From assembly GCA_964035015.1 (NCBI GenBank), contig OZ035998.1, positions 23,415,479 to 23,479,478 on the forward strand: a stretch of DNA of 64,000 nt, written 5' to 3'. The position numbers and the translations under genes were made by a program. This DNA comes from Corallium rubrum. Its lineage: Eukaryota > Cnidaria > Anthozoa > Scleralcyonacea > Coralliidae. Positions 1 to 30,474 of this stretch are shown in pieces (the first letter of the stretch is position 1; each line of letters begins with the position of its first letter). The notes below the pieces were generated by a model, which had not been told where the DNA came from, made no database searches, and saw nothing but the letters and a program-made list of their open reading frames with translations.

Positions 1-220
1 GTTTGTTTGTTTGTTTGTTTGTTTGTTTGTTTGTTTGTTTGTTTGTTTGTTCGTTCGTTCGTTCGTTCGTTCGTTCGTTCGTTCGTTCGTTCGTTCGTTC
101 GTTCGTTCGTTCGTTCGTTCGTTCGTTCGTTCGTTCGTTCGTTCGTTCGTTCGTTCGTTCGTTCGTTCGTTCGTTCGTTCGTTCGTTCGTTCGTTCGTTC
201 GTTCGTTCGTTCGTTCGTTC
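1..220. repeat. (GTTT)12-(GTTC)43 block microsatellite
   Basis: A pure tetranucleotide array that starts at or before the window edge. Bases 1-48 are GTTT units and bases 49-220 are GTTC units, with one sharp boundary. The open frames across it (Phe-Val-Arg-Ser repeats) are by-products of a 4-bp repeat without stops. Confidence 0.98.
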
Positions 221-393
221 GAACTACTGAGGACAGTTACTGCAAATGAAAACCAGGCCTTTGCATGTATTGCAATAATTATAGACTCGATCACTTGGTC
301 TTATATACAGTATATACTGTAGGATTTGCACAATATAATTTATTTCCATCAACTATTTTGTCAGACCATTTCATGTATCTTTTTATATTTCAG

Positions 394-521
394 GTCCTGT
401 GTATAACGTTACACCACTCTCTTGGGTTGGATATTTGGCAGGAGCACTTTGTATTATTTGTGCGTTTTTAAACATCTTACGATTTATTCCATTATTTGGC
501 TACTATGGTATTGAAACTGAG
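394..521 (+). CDS. Membrane-protein gene, internal exon
   Basis: Starts after TATTTCAG with a split codon (two bases, then CCT GTG TAT) and ends at GAG before GTACGC, so the end phase is 0. It encodes VYNVTPLSWVGYLAGA, a hydrophobic helix, then PLFGYYGIETE. Confidence 0.72.
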
Positions 522-3500
522 GTACGCTTATTATTTACAGCTAATATATACTGTGGACATCAACCTCGTACCCCTTATCTCCGCTCGCCACCCTGGGTAC
601 GAGGTTGTGTGGACATCCGTTTCTCTTAATTGATTAGCCAATGAAATCACGGTGTCGCTGACCGTGAGAATCGAGTAAAGATGTGGAGGGTTAGTAACAC
701 TCAAATTGGCGTCCTTCGAGTTGATGAATCGTAAAAATACTCCACGTTAACTTTGATAAATTCAGCTCCATTTACCATTTTGATCACTCATCTTCGTGGT
801 TTATTTAAGCCCAGCAAAGAACTACAGTATTGTTTGATGTTTCACTTAAGCGTGGTTTCCATGTAGTTGTAATTGTTGTAATTCAGTCGGCGATTGCTTG
901 CGATATTTCACAACAGTCACGTTTCCATATAGTTGTAATTGTTGTAATTCAAATTGACGATTCGCTCGAACTCAGGACTTCTCCATTTTTGAAATTTAAG
1001 AGTATGGTATTCAAAAACAAATTGGAAGACTAAGAGTTAGTTTGTAATCACTCTTACAGGGTATATAACAATACGGCATGCAGTATTTACAAGTGCAGTA
1101 ATTTTGCCGCTTTGAATCTCATGTTTCGTGAACGTTTAAGGACATTTGCGAACGTTGAGTTCGGGGTTTGGCGCTCAAGTCTTCCACTTAGTCATTTGGT
1201 AGACTTCTTTAAACAAAAGGTACGCTATGCGTACATGTATCTGCGCCAAAATTAGCCTAAGGGCCTGTTTACAACCCGGGTTACCCTTGCACCCTGGTTA
1301 CCCTAGTTCTTGTACATTACTTGTTTTTTTGTTTCTTGTGTTTATAAGGATGCTAGGGTAACCTGGGTGCTAGGATAACCTACCTCCTTGTAAACACGCC
1401 CTAAAAGACACTCCCGAGTTTGCTTTCCCAATTTAATATTATTATTCACCATTGTTCACACCCACTGAAGCAAATTTGGGTAGCGTCAATCAATTCAGCC
1501 ATAGTTAATAGAAAATATACATGGTTTGGAAACCTGGCAAACTTCAAAGCGGTTAACAAACAAGCTACGACTCATGTTGAAAGGTACATGAAGGTACATA
1601 AATCCTTTGTGTTTGGTTTATTAATATTTAAACAGTACGATTGAGTGATTGAACCTAAATGTTGCTATTGGATGATCGCTTCATTATACAGAAAACACAA
1701 TATGTTCAGTAACCGTGAAAGTGCAAAAATTTCCATAAACCTGAACAAAAACATAAAAAGATGGCTTTTGTTGAACTTCCAAACCATGTATATTTTCTAT
1801 TAACTATGATCCAGCTCAGTTAATGTATTAAATGATCGAATGAGATGAAAGATCAATCCCTTGATATTAAAAAGATATCATGGGGCAGATCATGGCTATT
1901 TAGATACTTCATACAGCGAGCAGTCAATGAGTACATGTGTGTACTGTACTGCTCTAATAAACTTGATTGCATTAAAAATAAAAAACGATGCTACTGGTTG
2001 TGAAGTATATACTTGTAAGTTTCCTCCAAAGAGAATTGTTTGTCTTCCGAAGAGTAATGTTTGTCACTTGAAGACGGTCCTATTCATAAAGACTAAAGTT
2101 ACAGTTTACATGTGTTGGCCTGAGTCGCCTGCATGACTCGATAAATCGCCCAAACTCTTCAATCTAAACTCTTCAATCATTCTGTGTGACGCACAAAAAC
2201 TGTGGTAGATCACACTTGCAAGTTTACTATAAGTCATGTTAAAAATACTTGCCATTTGTACCAGCAATATTGTCTTTCTTCGAAAATAGTGTTGCTCTTT
2301 GACCAGCTTCGAATTTGTATAAACACGATCGGGATTAAAGAATACTTGTTCCCATCGTTCAAACGGACAACTCGTACGTTGACGCCTAAAAATTCTGAGC
2401 TCCGATTGTTCCCGATGTAATTGTCGCGCATTGGTTAGAGTTACACCACAGCACACACTGCAGGTCAGTGGTTACCCAAAAAAGTTAACAGACACACAAA
2501 CACACACACAACACGATAGCAATATATCTGCTGCGCAGATACAAAAAATCGAGATTTTTTTGAAAGGATTTGGCCGGTTTTTGTGATGAATTTGGTCTAT
2601 TAGGTTGCAAAACCCTAGCGAAAAGTCGCCGACTGTCGGCGATTGATGTTTCCATTAACTGTTGTTGCATCGGTGACTGTTGTAATTGTTGTAGAAGTTG
2701 AACTCGGTTTAACTTCTACAACAGTCGGCGATCGATCGCCGATTGCATTACAACAATTATAACTCGCGTTTCCAAAAAATCGTAATTGTTGTAAGACTTG
2801 ATCGGCGACAGTTGGCGACTGAATTACAACTATATGGAAACCAGGTTTAAATTAGAAACGCGTGGCATTTAGTGCTAGCATGCAACGCCGTGATTTTATT
2901 GGCTAGTCAATTAACGGAAACGGATGTCGTGAACTTCTCAAGCTAAATCCGCAGTATGTAATATCGTTAACTCCAGCATGTAGCATTACACACAGCTCTG
3001 TCTTGTCGAAATTTAGTCAAGCAAATTGAAATTAATCTGCAAAGGATGGACTAACTTTTTTCCTATATTGGGATATTTAGAATTGAAAGAGGGGGAACTT
3101 GAGAAAACCACTTGCAACAGGATACACACCTGAATCAGTACAGAGAAGCGCAACCCGCTTATATACATGTACTAATGTGCGGTTCATCGTTACGTCTATA
3201 TCTGAATCATGATAGATTGTATATATCTGAATCATGATAGATTGTATATATCTGAATCATGATAGATTGTATATATCTGAATCATGATAGATTGTATATA
3301 TCTGAATCATGATAGATTGTATATATCTGAATCATGATAGATTGTATATACTATCTGAATCATGATGGACGTGTAGGTCGTTTTCATTCTCACAACTTTG
3401 ACGTCAGAGTGAAAAAAATGTACCTTTTTACCGTCAAACGTCCTATCTTTCTTCTTTGAAAAATGTTGAGTTAGGCCCTTCTGTTTCTGGTCATCGTGCG

Positions 3501-6500
3501 CGTCATCTTTTTTCTCGCGCGTCGATACTTTTTTTAACATTTTTAATATTAATTGGCTACAAATGACACCAGCGGGTAATAAATATTTGATCGGTCTATT
3601 CTCAACCAATGTTTCCTATATGAAAACCGCTGGTATGTTTGCGGGCACTGATTGAAGGCTTCATATTTCAATCATGTGTTCATGCTACATGTTCAGTATA
3701 CCATGTGACAAGTATATTATAAGAATACTCAACAGGTTTCAGATGTCTGTTCAATCAAGGTTTGCCTTGGGGCAAAAAAATCAAAAAAACAAAACCCGCG
3801 TCACCGCGTTTTTTTTGGGCATGTGCCCTGACCAGAAACAGAATACTTTTTCTTTTTTTTCCTTATTACCTTGTCATTATAAAAATGAGTGTTTTATGAG
3901 TGTTTATTTTATAGACTAACACAACGGACTAAGTTGTGCTATTATCAAGAAATAACAAATCGACTTTTTATTTTGTAATACGTCATTCTTATAATTCCTC
4001 TTATTATATGCATGACAAAATTACTACATTCTGATTGGTTGAGAGGTGTACAATTGGAACGATGTTGACAATAATGAACAGTTATTCGCCGAAGGCGAGG
4101 TGAATATCGGTGAATAATAACCGAGACGAAGTCGAGGTTGTTATTCACCGATATTCACTGAGCCTGAGGCGAATAATTGTTTTAGTATAAAAACACATTT
4201 TCGTACTTTAGGAATAACATTTTCTTTAAAATTGTTAATTTTCTCGTCTGTCGCATTGACAACTTGGCTGGCGGCAATTTTGAATAAACGCTGTAGGTGA
4301 TTATCGAGAATTAATCCGAAGTAGCTCGACCAATCAGCGCGCGTGATTTTCTATAATCACCTGTGTATTTATACTAATTCAAAATGGCGGCCAATTCTGC
4401 AATGGAAAATTTTCACATTTCCAATGAACTAAAAATGTAAATATTTCGAAATGAGTACGGAGAACACCCAGAGTGAAAATGTTTCTTGTCAAGTAATGAA
4501 ACAGGATGTTTTTAAAGGCGTGATTGAGTACGAAGCGTACGTCACGGTACGTGTTGTAATTTTTTCATGCATATAATAAATAAGTAATCATATGATTTTT
4601 CTCGTACAATTAAGGATTTACACTACTCGTGATATTTGAAAATTATGCCCAATTACACTCGCCTAACGGCTCGTGCAATTTTGGCAAAATTTTCAAATTT
4701 CACTTGTAGTGTAAATCCTTAATTGTACTCGCTATCATATGATTACCTATACTTATTATATGCATGACAAAATTACTACATTCTGATTGGTTGAGAGGAG
4801 TACAATTATTTTATTAATAGTACAATTATTTTATTAATAGTACAATTATTTTATTAATTGTACTGCAGTACAATTAATAAAAAGAGAGAATGCCCTGGGA
4901 ACGATGTTGACAATAAAATTCAAAATGGCGGTCTTTCCTTTATGGAAAGTTTTCACATTTCCAACGACTTGTGGTACACTATGAACTAAAAATTCCGTGT
5001 AAATATTTTGAAATGAGTACAGAGAACACCCAGAGTGAAAATGTTTCTTGTCAAGTAATGAAACAAGATGTTTTTAAAGGCGCGAGTGAGTACGAAGCGT
5101 ACGTGTCGTAATTTTGTCATGCATATATAAGTAAATGAGTAATCATATGATTTTGCTCGTACAATTAAGGATTTACACTACTCGTGATATTTGTAAATTA
5201 TGCCAAATTGCACTCGCCTAACGGCTTGTGCAATTTTGGCAAAATTTTCAAATATCACTCGTAGTGTAAATACTTAATTGTACTCGCTATCATATGATTA
5301 CCTATACTTATAATTTTGGCAGTGAGCACTCATTCGTTTTACCACCGTAAATAACGTGTATGCCGTAAATAACGTGTTTACCGTAAATAACGCAAAAATA
5401 ACTCGTGCTTTGTAGATAAACATCTTTGCACGTACGCAAAAATGTTTTGAGTAAACTAAGATTATATGTGAACAGAAATCTTTTTGGTCCTGCTCTGTCG
5501 GTTTATGAGTTCTTTTATAAGAAGGCAGAAATTTATTAAGGGCAAACTGCAAATGATGGTAAACTGCCAACAATAGTTTCCAACCTGCTTGGCTGTATTT
5601 AGAAAGCATGAGGAACACTCAGTACTCGTGCTGGATATATTACATCTAATATATTTTCTATAGGATCACAATGTTGCAGCAGCTTTAGCATTTCTTGTTG
5701 GTGGCCTGCTAAATGTTTTTCAGGTACGTTTTTGTACATTTTGCAGTCAATGATAACTACACAGAGTGGTTTGTCCAGTGTTTTACGTGCATTTTAATAA
5801 TAGGAATCAGTGTACTTCATGCAGCTGAGAAATCGGTATACTTCTTATATTTTAGAGGAAACAATGTACCTAAATGCAGTTGAAAGAGGCTGAGAACCGA
5901 GTGCATGTACCTGTATATACTTATTACAGTATAGAATTGTGCAATACTGATTTTAGTACTATACTCAAACCAGTAGATTTTTTCATCGCTTCCGAAGCGA
6001 CGGTTTCGTTAACCGCAGATCAATTTCAAAGCAATCACGTGGTGTATTTACATGTACCATGTGATAAACATCCAATAGACTTTTCCGCACGAAGTGCGTG
6101 AACAACGCGTTGAGTGATTTCATTGGCTCTCGCAAAACTTTGGACATCCAAAACTTCGGACAAACACTGAACATTAGCCAGTCAGAATTGTTAAAAAGAA
6201 AGATCACGTAATCCATTCACTTCATGCGGAAAGGTCTATTGTTAAGTTCGTAACAAGCCACCACGTGGTACACGTGAATACACCACGTGATTGCTTTGAA
6301 ATTGATCTACGGTTAACGAAACTGTCGATTTGGAAGCGATGAAAAAATCGTCTATATCTCGCTCTACTGGTTTGGGTAGTTTGTAGTCCGACCTAGTATA
6401 AGCTGCGTCCACAACATAATGTATAGAAAAATACTAGCGCCATTGTCATTTAATAATTTCCTATACAGATCTCTTACTTAATAATGTAATAATAACTACT

Positions 6501-7481
6501 TATTGACCGAGCGTGAGGTCTATACTAGTGAAATATCGGACCGATGTTTTTTTTTAGTACGGACCGAGACGAGCGCAGCGAGTTATGAGGTCTGTGCAAA
6601 AAAACAGAGGTCCGGTATTTCACTAGTACAGACCAAACAAGCGAGGTCAATAACTAGTTTATTATATGGCCATAAATGTTGTGAACGTTCTGTGAAAACT
6701 CGACCCATCGTTCTTGCGAACTAAACGAAAATGGCAGACATTTTCCCATTTTAAAAGTACTTTCCGTTGAGCTAGAATCCTGAATTTTCTACCCCAAATA
6801 GTATTTTTCAGTTGCTTTTGTTTAAGATATTGCTCAAGACCGTACGTTAAGTAGTTGAATAAAAAATTATCTGAAATTCTAATACTTGTGAGAAGTAAAC
6901 GTTATATTATTACGAACAATGTTACAAACGTTTTGGACATTTTAAAAACTTTCACAAAATGTGGAAACTCGAACTATACATTAAATGAAAGCTTATAAAA
7001 TTTCTAACAACATGCCTGCACGATTTTTTTCAACAATGAGTAGTTCTGAATTTATAATCCATCTTGTTGCATATACTGACATGACTGCCATTTTGTTTAT
7101 AAAACTTACGGTCCCGAACGGCAGATTCCGCTCTGCGGGCGGATACGGGAAATATCCAACCGCTTAATTATGAACCAATCAAATTACAGGATTTCCGTAT
7201 TCGGACCTAGTAATCAGTTATACTATTTATATAGTATTTAGATTTATTTTGATTGTGTTATCGTTTTGTTTTCTTTGCAGTTTTACTTGCTTCTCTTACC
7301 TCTCAAGTTAAAGGCTGTGGTGTCTTACACAGTGGCAGGCCTTCTGATGTTTATCATTTATTATCTTTGGAACTACAGAAACATAGTTCAAATAATATTC
7401 CATAGTACTGTAACCTTACTGGTTTTATACCAAATCCGTACAAGACAAATCACGATAAAACCACCTGATTATAATGTTTAG
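394..7481 (+). CDS. 3' end of a small multi-pass membrane protein gene (three exons)
   Basis: Three exons join in frame: 394-521, 5664-5723 and 7281-7481 (TAG). Acceptors are TTTCAG, TCTATAG and TTTGCAG; donors are GAG|GTACGC and CAG|GTACGT. The joined tail of about 129 residues is very hydrophobic. Exon 1 encodes a membrane span (WVGYLAGALCIICAFLNILR), the 20-codon middle exon encodes a second (ALAFLVGGLLNVFQ, running on into FYLLLLP), and the last exon holds one or two more before a polar tail ending PPDYNV. The two introns fall at clean codon boundaries. The 5' part lies left of the window. I do not recognise the family; a small four- to six-span TMEM-type protein is a guess. An ATTAAA near 7805 could serve as a polyadenylation signal. 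Confidence 0.72.
1261..1401. mobile_element. PIF/Harbinger-type MITE with TAA target duplication
   Basis: A 141-bp near-palindrome with termini GGGCCTGTTTACAA and TTGTAAACACGCCC, flanked by TAA at 1258-1260 and 1402-1404. GG(G/C)C termini with a 3-bp TWA duplication are the PIF/Harbinger hallmark. Inner arms around GGTTACCCT continue the palindrome. Confidence 0.8.
1501..1808. mobile_element. MITE-like inverted repeat
   Basis: The arm at 1501-1531 (ATAGTTAATAGAAAATATAC, then ATGGTTTGGAA) is matched in inverted order at 1777-1808. The interior of about 245 bp is non-coding. It is nested in the 607-2932 element. Confidence 0.7.
3201..3367. repeat. 25-bp tandem repeat, six copies plus a degenerate one
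   Basis: The unit TCTGAATCATGATAGATTGT plus ATATA starts at 3201, 3226, 3251, 3276, 3301 and 3326, then a diverged copy near 3354. Copies are almost identical and there are no spacers. Confidence 0.97.
4079..4185. mobile_element. Palindromic repeat
   Basis: ATTCGCC, GAATATCGGTGAATAA and AACCGAGACGAAG face their inverted forms around 4130, forming a long hairpin. It is flanked by the phrase GCATGACAAAATTACTAC, which recurs at 4762. Confidence 0.75.
4381..4746 (+). repeat. Tandem segment copy 1 (ORF start plus palindrome)
   Basis: This block contains a CAAAATGGCGG motif, the short coding segment at 4451-4546 and a palindrome at 4583-4746 (GTAATCATATGAT ... ATCATATGATTAC). The same order and sequence recur at 4920-5301, about 560 bp downstream. 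Confidence 0.85.
4451..4546 (+). CDS. Exon-like fragment, copy 1
   Basis: ATG followed by 32 open codons (MSTENTQSENVSCQVMKQDV, then FKGVIEYEAYVT) running into ACG|GTACGTG, a good splice donor. It could be a captured or duplicated first coding exon. No downstream partner exon was recognised, and the upstream TTTCGAA context does not establish a promoter. The family is unknown. Confidence 0.3.
4920..5301 (+). repeat. Tandem segment copy 2
   Basis: Second copy of the 4381-4746 block: CAAAATGGCGG, a nearly identical coding start at 5013, and the GTAATCATATGAT palindrome at 5139-5301. Between the copies at about 4800-4870 lies a 24-bp triplication of TACAATTATTTTATTAATAG-like sequence. Confidence 0.85.
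5013..5111 (+). pseudogene. Exon-like fragment, copy 2 (ends in stop)
   Basis: The first 23 codons match copy 1 at the protein level. The two base differences (ACG/ACA and CAG/CAA) are both silent. After EYEAYV the frame meets TAA at 5109-5111 and the donor of copy 1 is lost, so this copy looks broken. Confidence 0.35.
5664..5723 (+). CDS. Membrane-protein gene, 60-bp internal exon
   Basis: Twenty codons between TTTTCTATAG and CAG|GTACGT, phase 0 on both sides. It encodes DHNVAAALAFLVGGLLNVFQ, which continues the helix of the next exon. It lies just after a repeat that recurs near 15.1 kb. Confidence 0.7.
5962..6378. mobile_element. Foldback element
   Basis: The left arm (CTCAAACCAGTAG, TTTTTTCATCGCTTCC, GGTTTCGTTAACCG, GATCAATTTCAAAGCAATCA, CGTGGTGTATT) is repeated in inverted order at 6277-6378. 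A second inner pair, CAATAGACTTTTCCGC (6072-6087) and GCGGAAAGGTCTATTG (6226-6241), lies in the loop. Non-coding. Confidence 0.85.
6498..7209 (+). mobile_element. 700-bp interspersed repeat, copy A
   Basis: Runs from TTATTGACCGAGCGTGAGG through a hairpin (GTGAAATATCGGACCGATG and its inverse) to CAGGATTTCCGTATTCGGAC. The whole unit returns inverted at 37033-37704 with only scattered differences. No open frame is shared. Confidence 0.88.
7281..7481 (+). CDS. Membrane-protein gene, terminal exon
   Basis: Begins after TTCTTTGCAG in phase 0 and ends with TAG at 7479-7481. It encodes FYLLLLPLKLKAVVSYTVAG and then a second hydrophobic stretch, with a basic/polar C-terminus. Confidence 0.75.
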   Translation, partial: FYLLLLPLKLKAVVSYTVAGLLMFIIYYLWNYRNIVQIIFHSTVTLLVLYQIRTRQITIKPPDYNV

Positions 7482-8651
7482 CGATGCAGACAATTAGCTT
7501 TTGAAAAGCATCCCTAGGCTTTCTTCGTAATATTCCTTTATATTGGCAATGTTGAACACGTGACATGCAAGGAAGATGAACTGAAGTTGCTCACTTACAC
7601 GAGCAAGGGCTTAGCTAGGCACGCATACAGGCAAAACGTACACGTTTGAAATTGAGTAGAATACTATCAATTAACATTGTTCAAGCGGTGTTGCAATGTT
7701 TGGAGAATGTCTGTTCAGGCTAGCAAAACTTATATAATATATGTATGTGTACTTGTGTATGTGCCATATTTATTTAGTACTGAATTAGATTATTAGCTTT
7801 AAATGATTAAAGTATATAATATAGTAGTATATATCAACATTAAAATTTTTAAAGATTTGAACTGAAGCTTGGCATGGTCACATATACATTAGAAATGGGC
7901 TAAAAATGTATTTTTGTGGCGTTGACTATTGTTATGCAACATAAATCACGAAACATTCCTGTACTTTTGTCCATTGTATTCTTTTTATACATTTCCCCAC
8001 TTTATTCTTACTTTTTCCAAAATGCTAGTCCGACTTTTGTCCAGCTACTTTCTTTACCAAAACCTGTCAGAAAGCATGAACTCTATCTCCACTCTGGACT
8101 CGGATTATCTGGTCTTATATTGAAAAGCAGCCACGGGATCGGAGATGCGAGCTCTCAAATCCGACGCTAGATCTGAGTGCATGGCTCTCATTACGCCCTT
8201 CTTATGCAAGCCGCATCTTGATCCTGGCTAAAATTAAATATGCCCAGTAACCCCGGGTTTCCTGTGACTCCGTATTGCGGTGTCGTTAGCAGCTAGTGCT
8301 TTATATTTTATTTGTGAGTTCGTTCGTTGTACGGAATTAATATAGGCGTCTGGCGCATTGTATAAAAATTGGCGGGATCGATAGTTTGTCGAACCCTTTG
8401 CGAAGCTCCTCAGACTTGAGAAATATATTTGATTGGTCTAAAGTTTATATTATTCATAACAGTTTATTTGATTGGATTATTTGATATTGCAAACGGGATT
8501 ACCAGAGAACCAATCATAATTGACATGCGAAAAGCTTTGCGCTTTCCTTAATTTTTCAAGCGCCGGAGATCTGAGAAGCCGGTCAGCGGCTCCAACAACC
8601 CGATTAGCCTGCGGGTACTTGGTGTAATAAGATAACTTTGTTAAAACAACA
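7482..8651. other. Intergenic region between the membrane-protein gene and THUMPD1
   Basis: 3' flank of the membrane-protein gene and 5' flank of THUMPD1. It is AT-rich, with an ATTAAA near 7805. I see no conserved frame, RNA gene or clear TATA box. The THUMPD1 transcription start probably lies in its last few hundred bases (inference). Confidence 0.5.
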
Positions 8652-27925
<19,274 letters not shown>

Positions 27926-28803
27926 CAACAATTATTACAAGAATTATTCGTTGACAAGAGAGTGAATTGTAGAGATTAAATTGAGCAGTGTATCAGTCCC
28001 ACGTACTCCGGATAGATACAAGACGTGTACACGAAGTCACTTATTGTACCAAATAACGAACACGTCAGCCAAAAAAGGCGTTCCTTTAATTACGTAGAAA
28101 TGAGGCAGGTCGTGGGAAATGAGGGAGAGAAATGGGGCAACTGTCTGGTATTGAGTCGAAAAGTTGTATGTCAGTCGCTGATATTCTTTTTTTGGGATGG
28201 TCTGGTTGGTTTCATGTGCACGGTTAGCAAGGCATCAAGGGGTTGTTTGGAGGAGTCAGACAGAGTACATCTCCGGCAACAGTCTTCATTATGCATTGTC
28301 AACCTCACTAGTTTCTTGCAGCAGTTCGTGTATATGAGCCAGCGAAATCCATGAACTATGTTTATAAGTGGCACTGTAAAAGCCGAGAACGTGAATGACC
28401 ATGGGCGACGTACCGAACTGTAAGGAGGGCACCTCTCCTCCGCGTGAGATGCGTCGAAAGCACCAATCGAAAGGGTCAGCTGGATATAAGGAGTGCGGGC
28501 GGATAGCGAAAGGAAAGAAAAAAGAACCTCTGCCAGATTTATGGCGGCATCAGGGGGTGTCAATAGCTTTTAGAACTGCGGGCTGTAGAAAACATGTCGA
28601 ATATAGCAGAAAGTTACACAACCACAGTTAATTGAATGTGTGGACAAACTAGGAAAGTTCGTTGTTTCAATGTGAGCCACACGTTGGCCGATATATTAAA
28701 GTATGTTTGTTTCTGATTGGTCAGTCTTCGTCTGATACATTAAACGGCAAAACTGAGTATATTTTGTCTATTTTACAAAAAAGACCAACAAATATGTTGC
28801 TAA

Positions 28804-28967
28804 TATAGTAAGGTTAGATAGATATACTGCCGAAACAGAGAACGTAGGAGTCCAACGTTTCGAGCGAAGGCTCTTCATCACGTTTCTCTCTGACGAAGGG
28901 CCTTCGCTCGAAACGTTGGACTCCTACGTTCTCTGTTTTGGTAGTATATCTATCTAACCTTACTATA
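28804..28967. mobile_element. Near-perfect palindrome with AACGTTTCGAGCGAAGG motif
   Basis: Arms ATAGTAAGGTTAGATAGATA, GAACGTAGGAGTCCAACG and TTTCGAGCGAAGGC meet at a short loop (TTCATCACGTTTCTC). Related sequence is found at 58740-59030. Confidence 0.88.
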
Positions 28968-29717
28968 TTTCGACGATTGTTGTTTCTATACTGCCTACGC
29001 AGCACGCTACTTTTATGTTGCTAATATAGACGTGGATGGCTTAGTTATCCATAAATTAGCAAGTCGTTGCAAGAAACCGACAGAAATCTGGCAAGAGGTT
29101 AAATATTATCTCCTGTTGGACTAGTTTTGCCCGCACTACTTACGTCCAGCTGACGCCTCCGAGCATCTCCAACGACCCCTGAAACCTCCAATCTCCGAAA
29201 TTCAACCTCTGCGGAGGAGAGAGGGAGGGCACTTCGTCACATCGGCCTAAACCGCCTGGCTAAAATTTTTCTCTTAATAATTATACATAAAGATTTTCCG
29301 ACCTACGCAACGCACGCAACTCGATATTTCTCTGAGCATGCGTGAACGGTTGCCAAGGTACTATTTTGGGCCCAGCAGGAAAATAGCAAGTAACGCGTTA
29401 GAGCCTTGCGCCAACACCGCTGCCAAACGTTTGCGCATGCGTGAATTCGCTGAGTAAACATTGCAAGAGAAGTGGGAACGACTAAGACTCGACTATTCAT
29501 TTGTGTTTTTAAAAAAGGGTAAATAAAATTACGAAGGAGTAAATTCAGAATATGTTACAATATTGACAAGGAAGCCATGCACAAATTACCCACCTTATCT
29601 TTTTGGTACTCTCAGACCAGTCCAAATATTTCAGTGTTTTCCCGCTCTTTTTCCAAGGATGAGCTGTTGCTTGCGCCGACATCTCGATAAGCGGGATGAA
29701 ATTTTCCCATATGAACA

Positions 29718-29866
29718 CACCGTCCCGTTTACCGGGCGAAAAATGTCGCGCGAAGCGACATTTTCTTTTGTCTCACAAGCTCTCGAGTGGAACTAATTAG
29801 CCAAGACAAAAGAAAAATGTCGGGTCGGTCGACAAATGTCGCCTAGTGGAAAACTGCCTTTAAGGG
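29718..29866. mobile_element. MITE with GTCGCCTAGTGGAAAA terminus, copy A
   Basis: Hairpin of GTCGCGCGAAGCGACATTTT and CTTTTGTCTCACAAGCTC, ending TCGCCTAGTGGAAAACTG before TTTAAGG. Closely related to 57972-58126 and, more distantly, to 19741-19894. Confidence 0.7.
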
Positions 29867-30318
29867 CAAAAAGTTAGTTCTTTTCGATGGGATGGATAGT
29901 TTTGAAAAACCTGTGCAATACAATAAAATTGTGATTTTTGATGACTGATCTCCGGTCACGGTCGTCAGACAAGCTAATTTTATTCATGATTTCCCTCGCT
30001 AGCCGAGATGAAAACTACCACAAGATAGACTTCGTCTCGCTTACCGGGTAAGCCTGCTTATAACCGGGAACATATGAACACTCCGTTAGTGATGGCGGAT
30101 TCTGGCTTCATTTTCCTGAGCTCCAGTCTTCTTTTAGAGATCAGTGGGTTCTGATAAAGTGCTTTTCGAATTGCATGCAAGGGTCTGTTCGCAGACTGAA
30201 ATATACTAGACTTCTGCAACCTCGTAACCTTAGATATTTTGAGAAAACCCTGGCTACACAATATAAGCGGGTATTCTAATCCCCTGTAGTTCTAGCATCT
30301 CAACACAAGATAAGTCTG

Positions 30319-30474
30319 TAAGTAATGTATCATACACGAGGAGGAGTGTTTCATCAGGATATCCAAACACTGAGAGGTTTGTTGAAAACCAAGGCGAGGC
30401 CGAGGTTTTTGAACAAACTTCGAAGTGTTTTGATATCCTGATGAAACACTCCTCCGAGTGTATGATATAGCATC
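30319..30474. mobile_element. 156-bp palindrome
   Basis: GTATCATACAC, GAGGAGTGTTTCATCAGGAT and TTTGTTGAAAACC pair with their inverse; the loop is GGCGAGGCCGAGG-like. Non-coding, likely a MITE. Confidence 0.85.

Larger units (their letters stand above)
607..2932. mobile_element. 2.3-kb element bounded by inverted repeats
   Basis: Bases 607-657 (GACATCCGTTTC, TTAATTGA, TAGCCAAT, AAATCACGG) return in inverted order at 2883-2932. A second inverted layer lies inside: TGGTTTCCAT and AGTTGTAATT near 852-960 against AATTACAACT and ATGGAAACCA near 2822-2850. No transposase frame is visible. It sits in the first visible intron of the membrane-protein gene and contains smaller elements. Confidence 0.7.

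Noticed and set aside
1..322. Phe-Val-Arg-Ser frames; likewise Asn-run, Thr-Asp-Arg-Gln, Leu-His-Phe-Thr-Ser and Ile-Tyr frames elsewhere
   Set aside because: Translated microsatellites.
3201..3367. CRISPR-like appearance of the 25-bp repeats
   Set aside because: Copies abut without spacers, and the genome is clearly that of an animal.
28025..28631. Two overlapping open frames downstream of THUMPD1
   Set aside because: No splice or start context, no recognisable domain, and no repeat of the frame elsewhere. Chance is the simplest reading.
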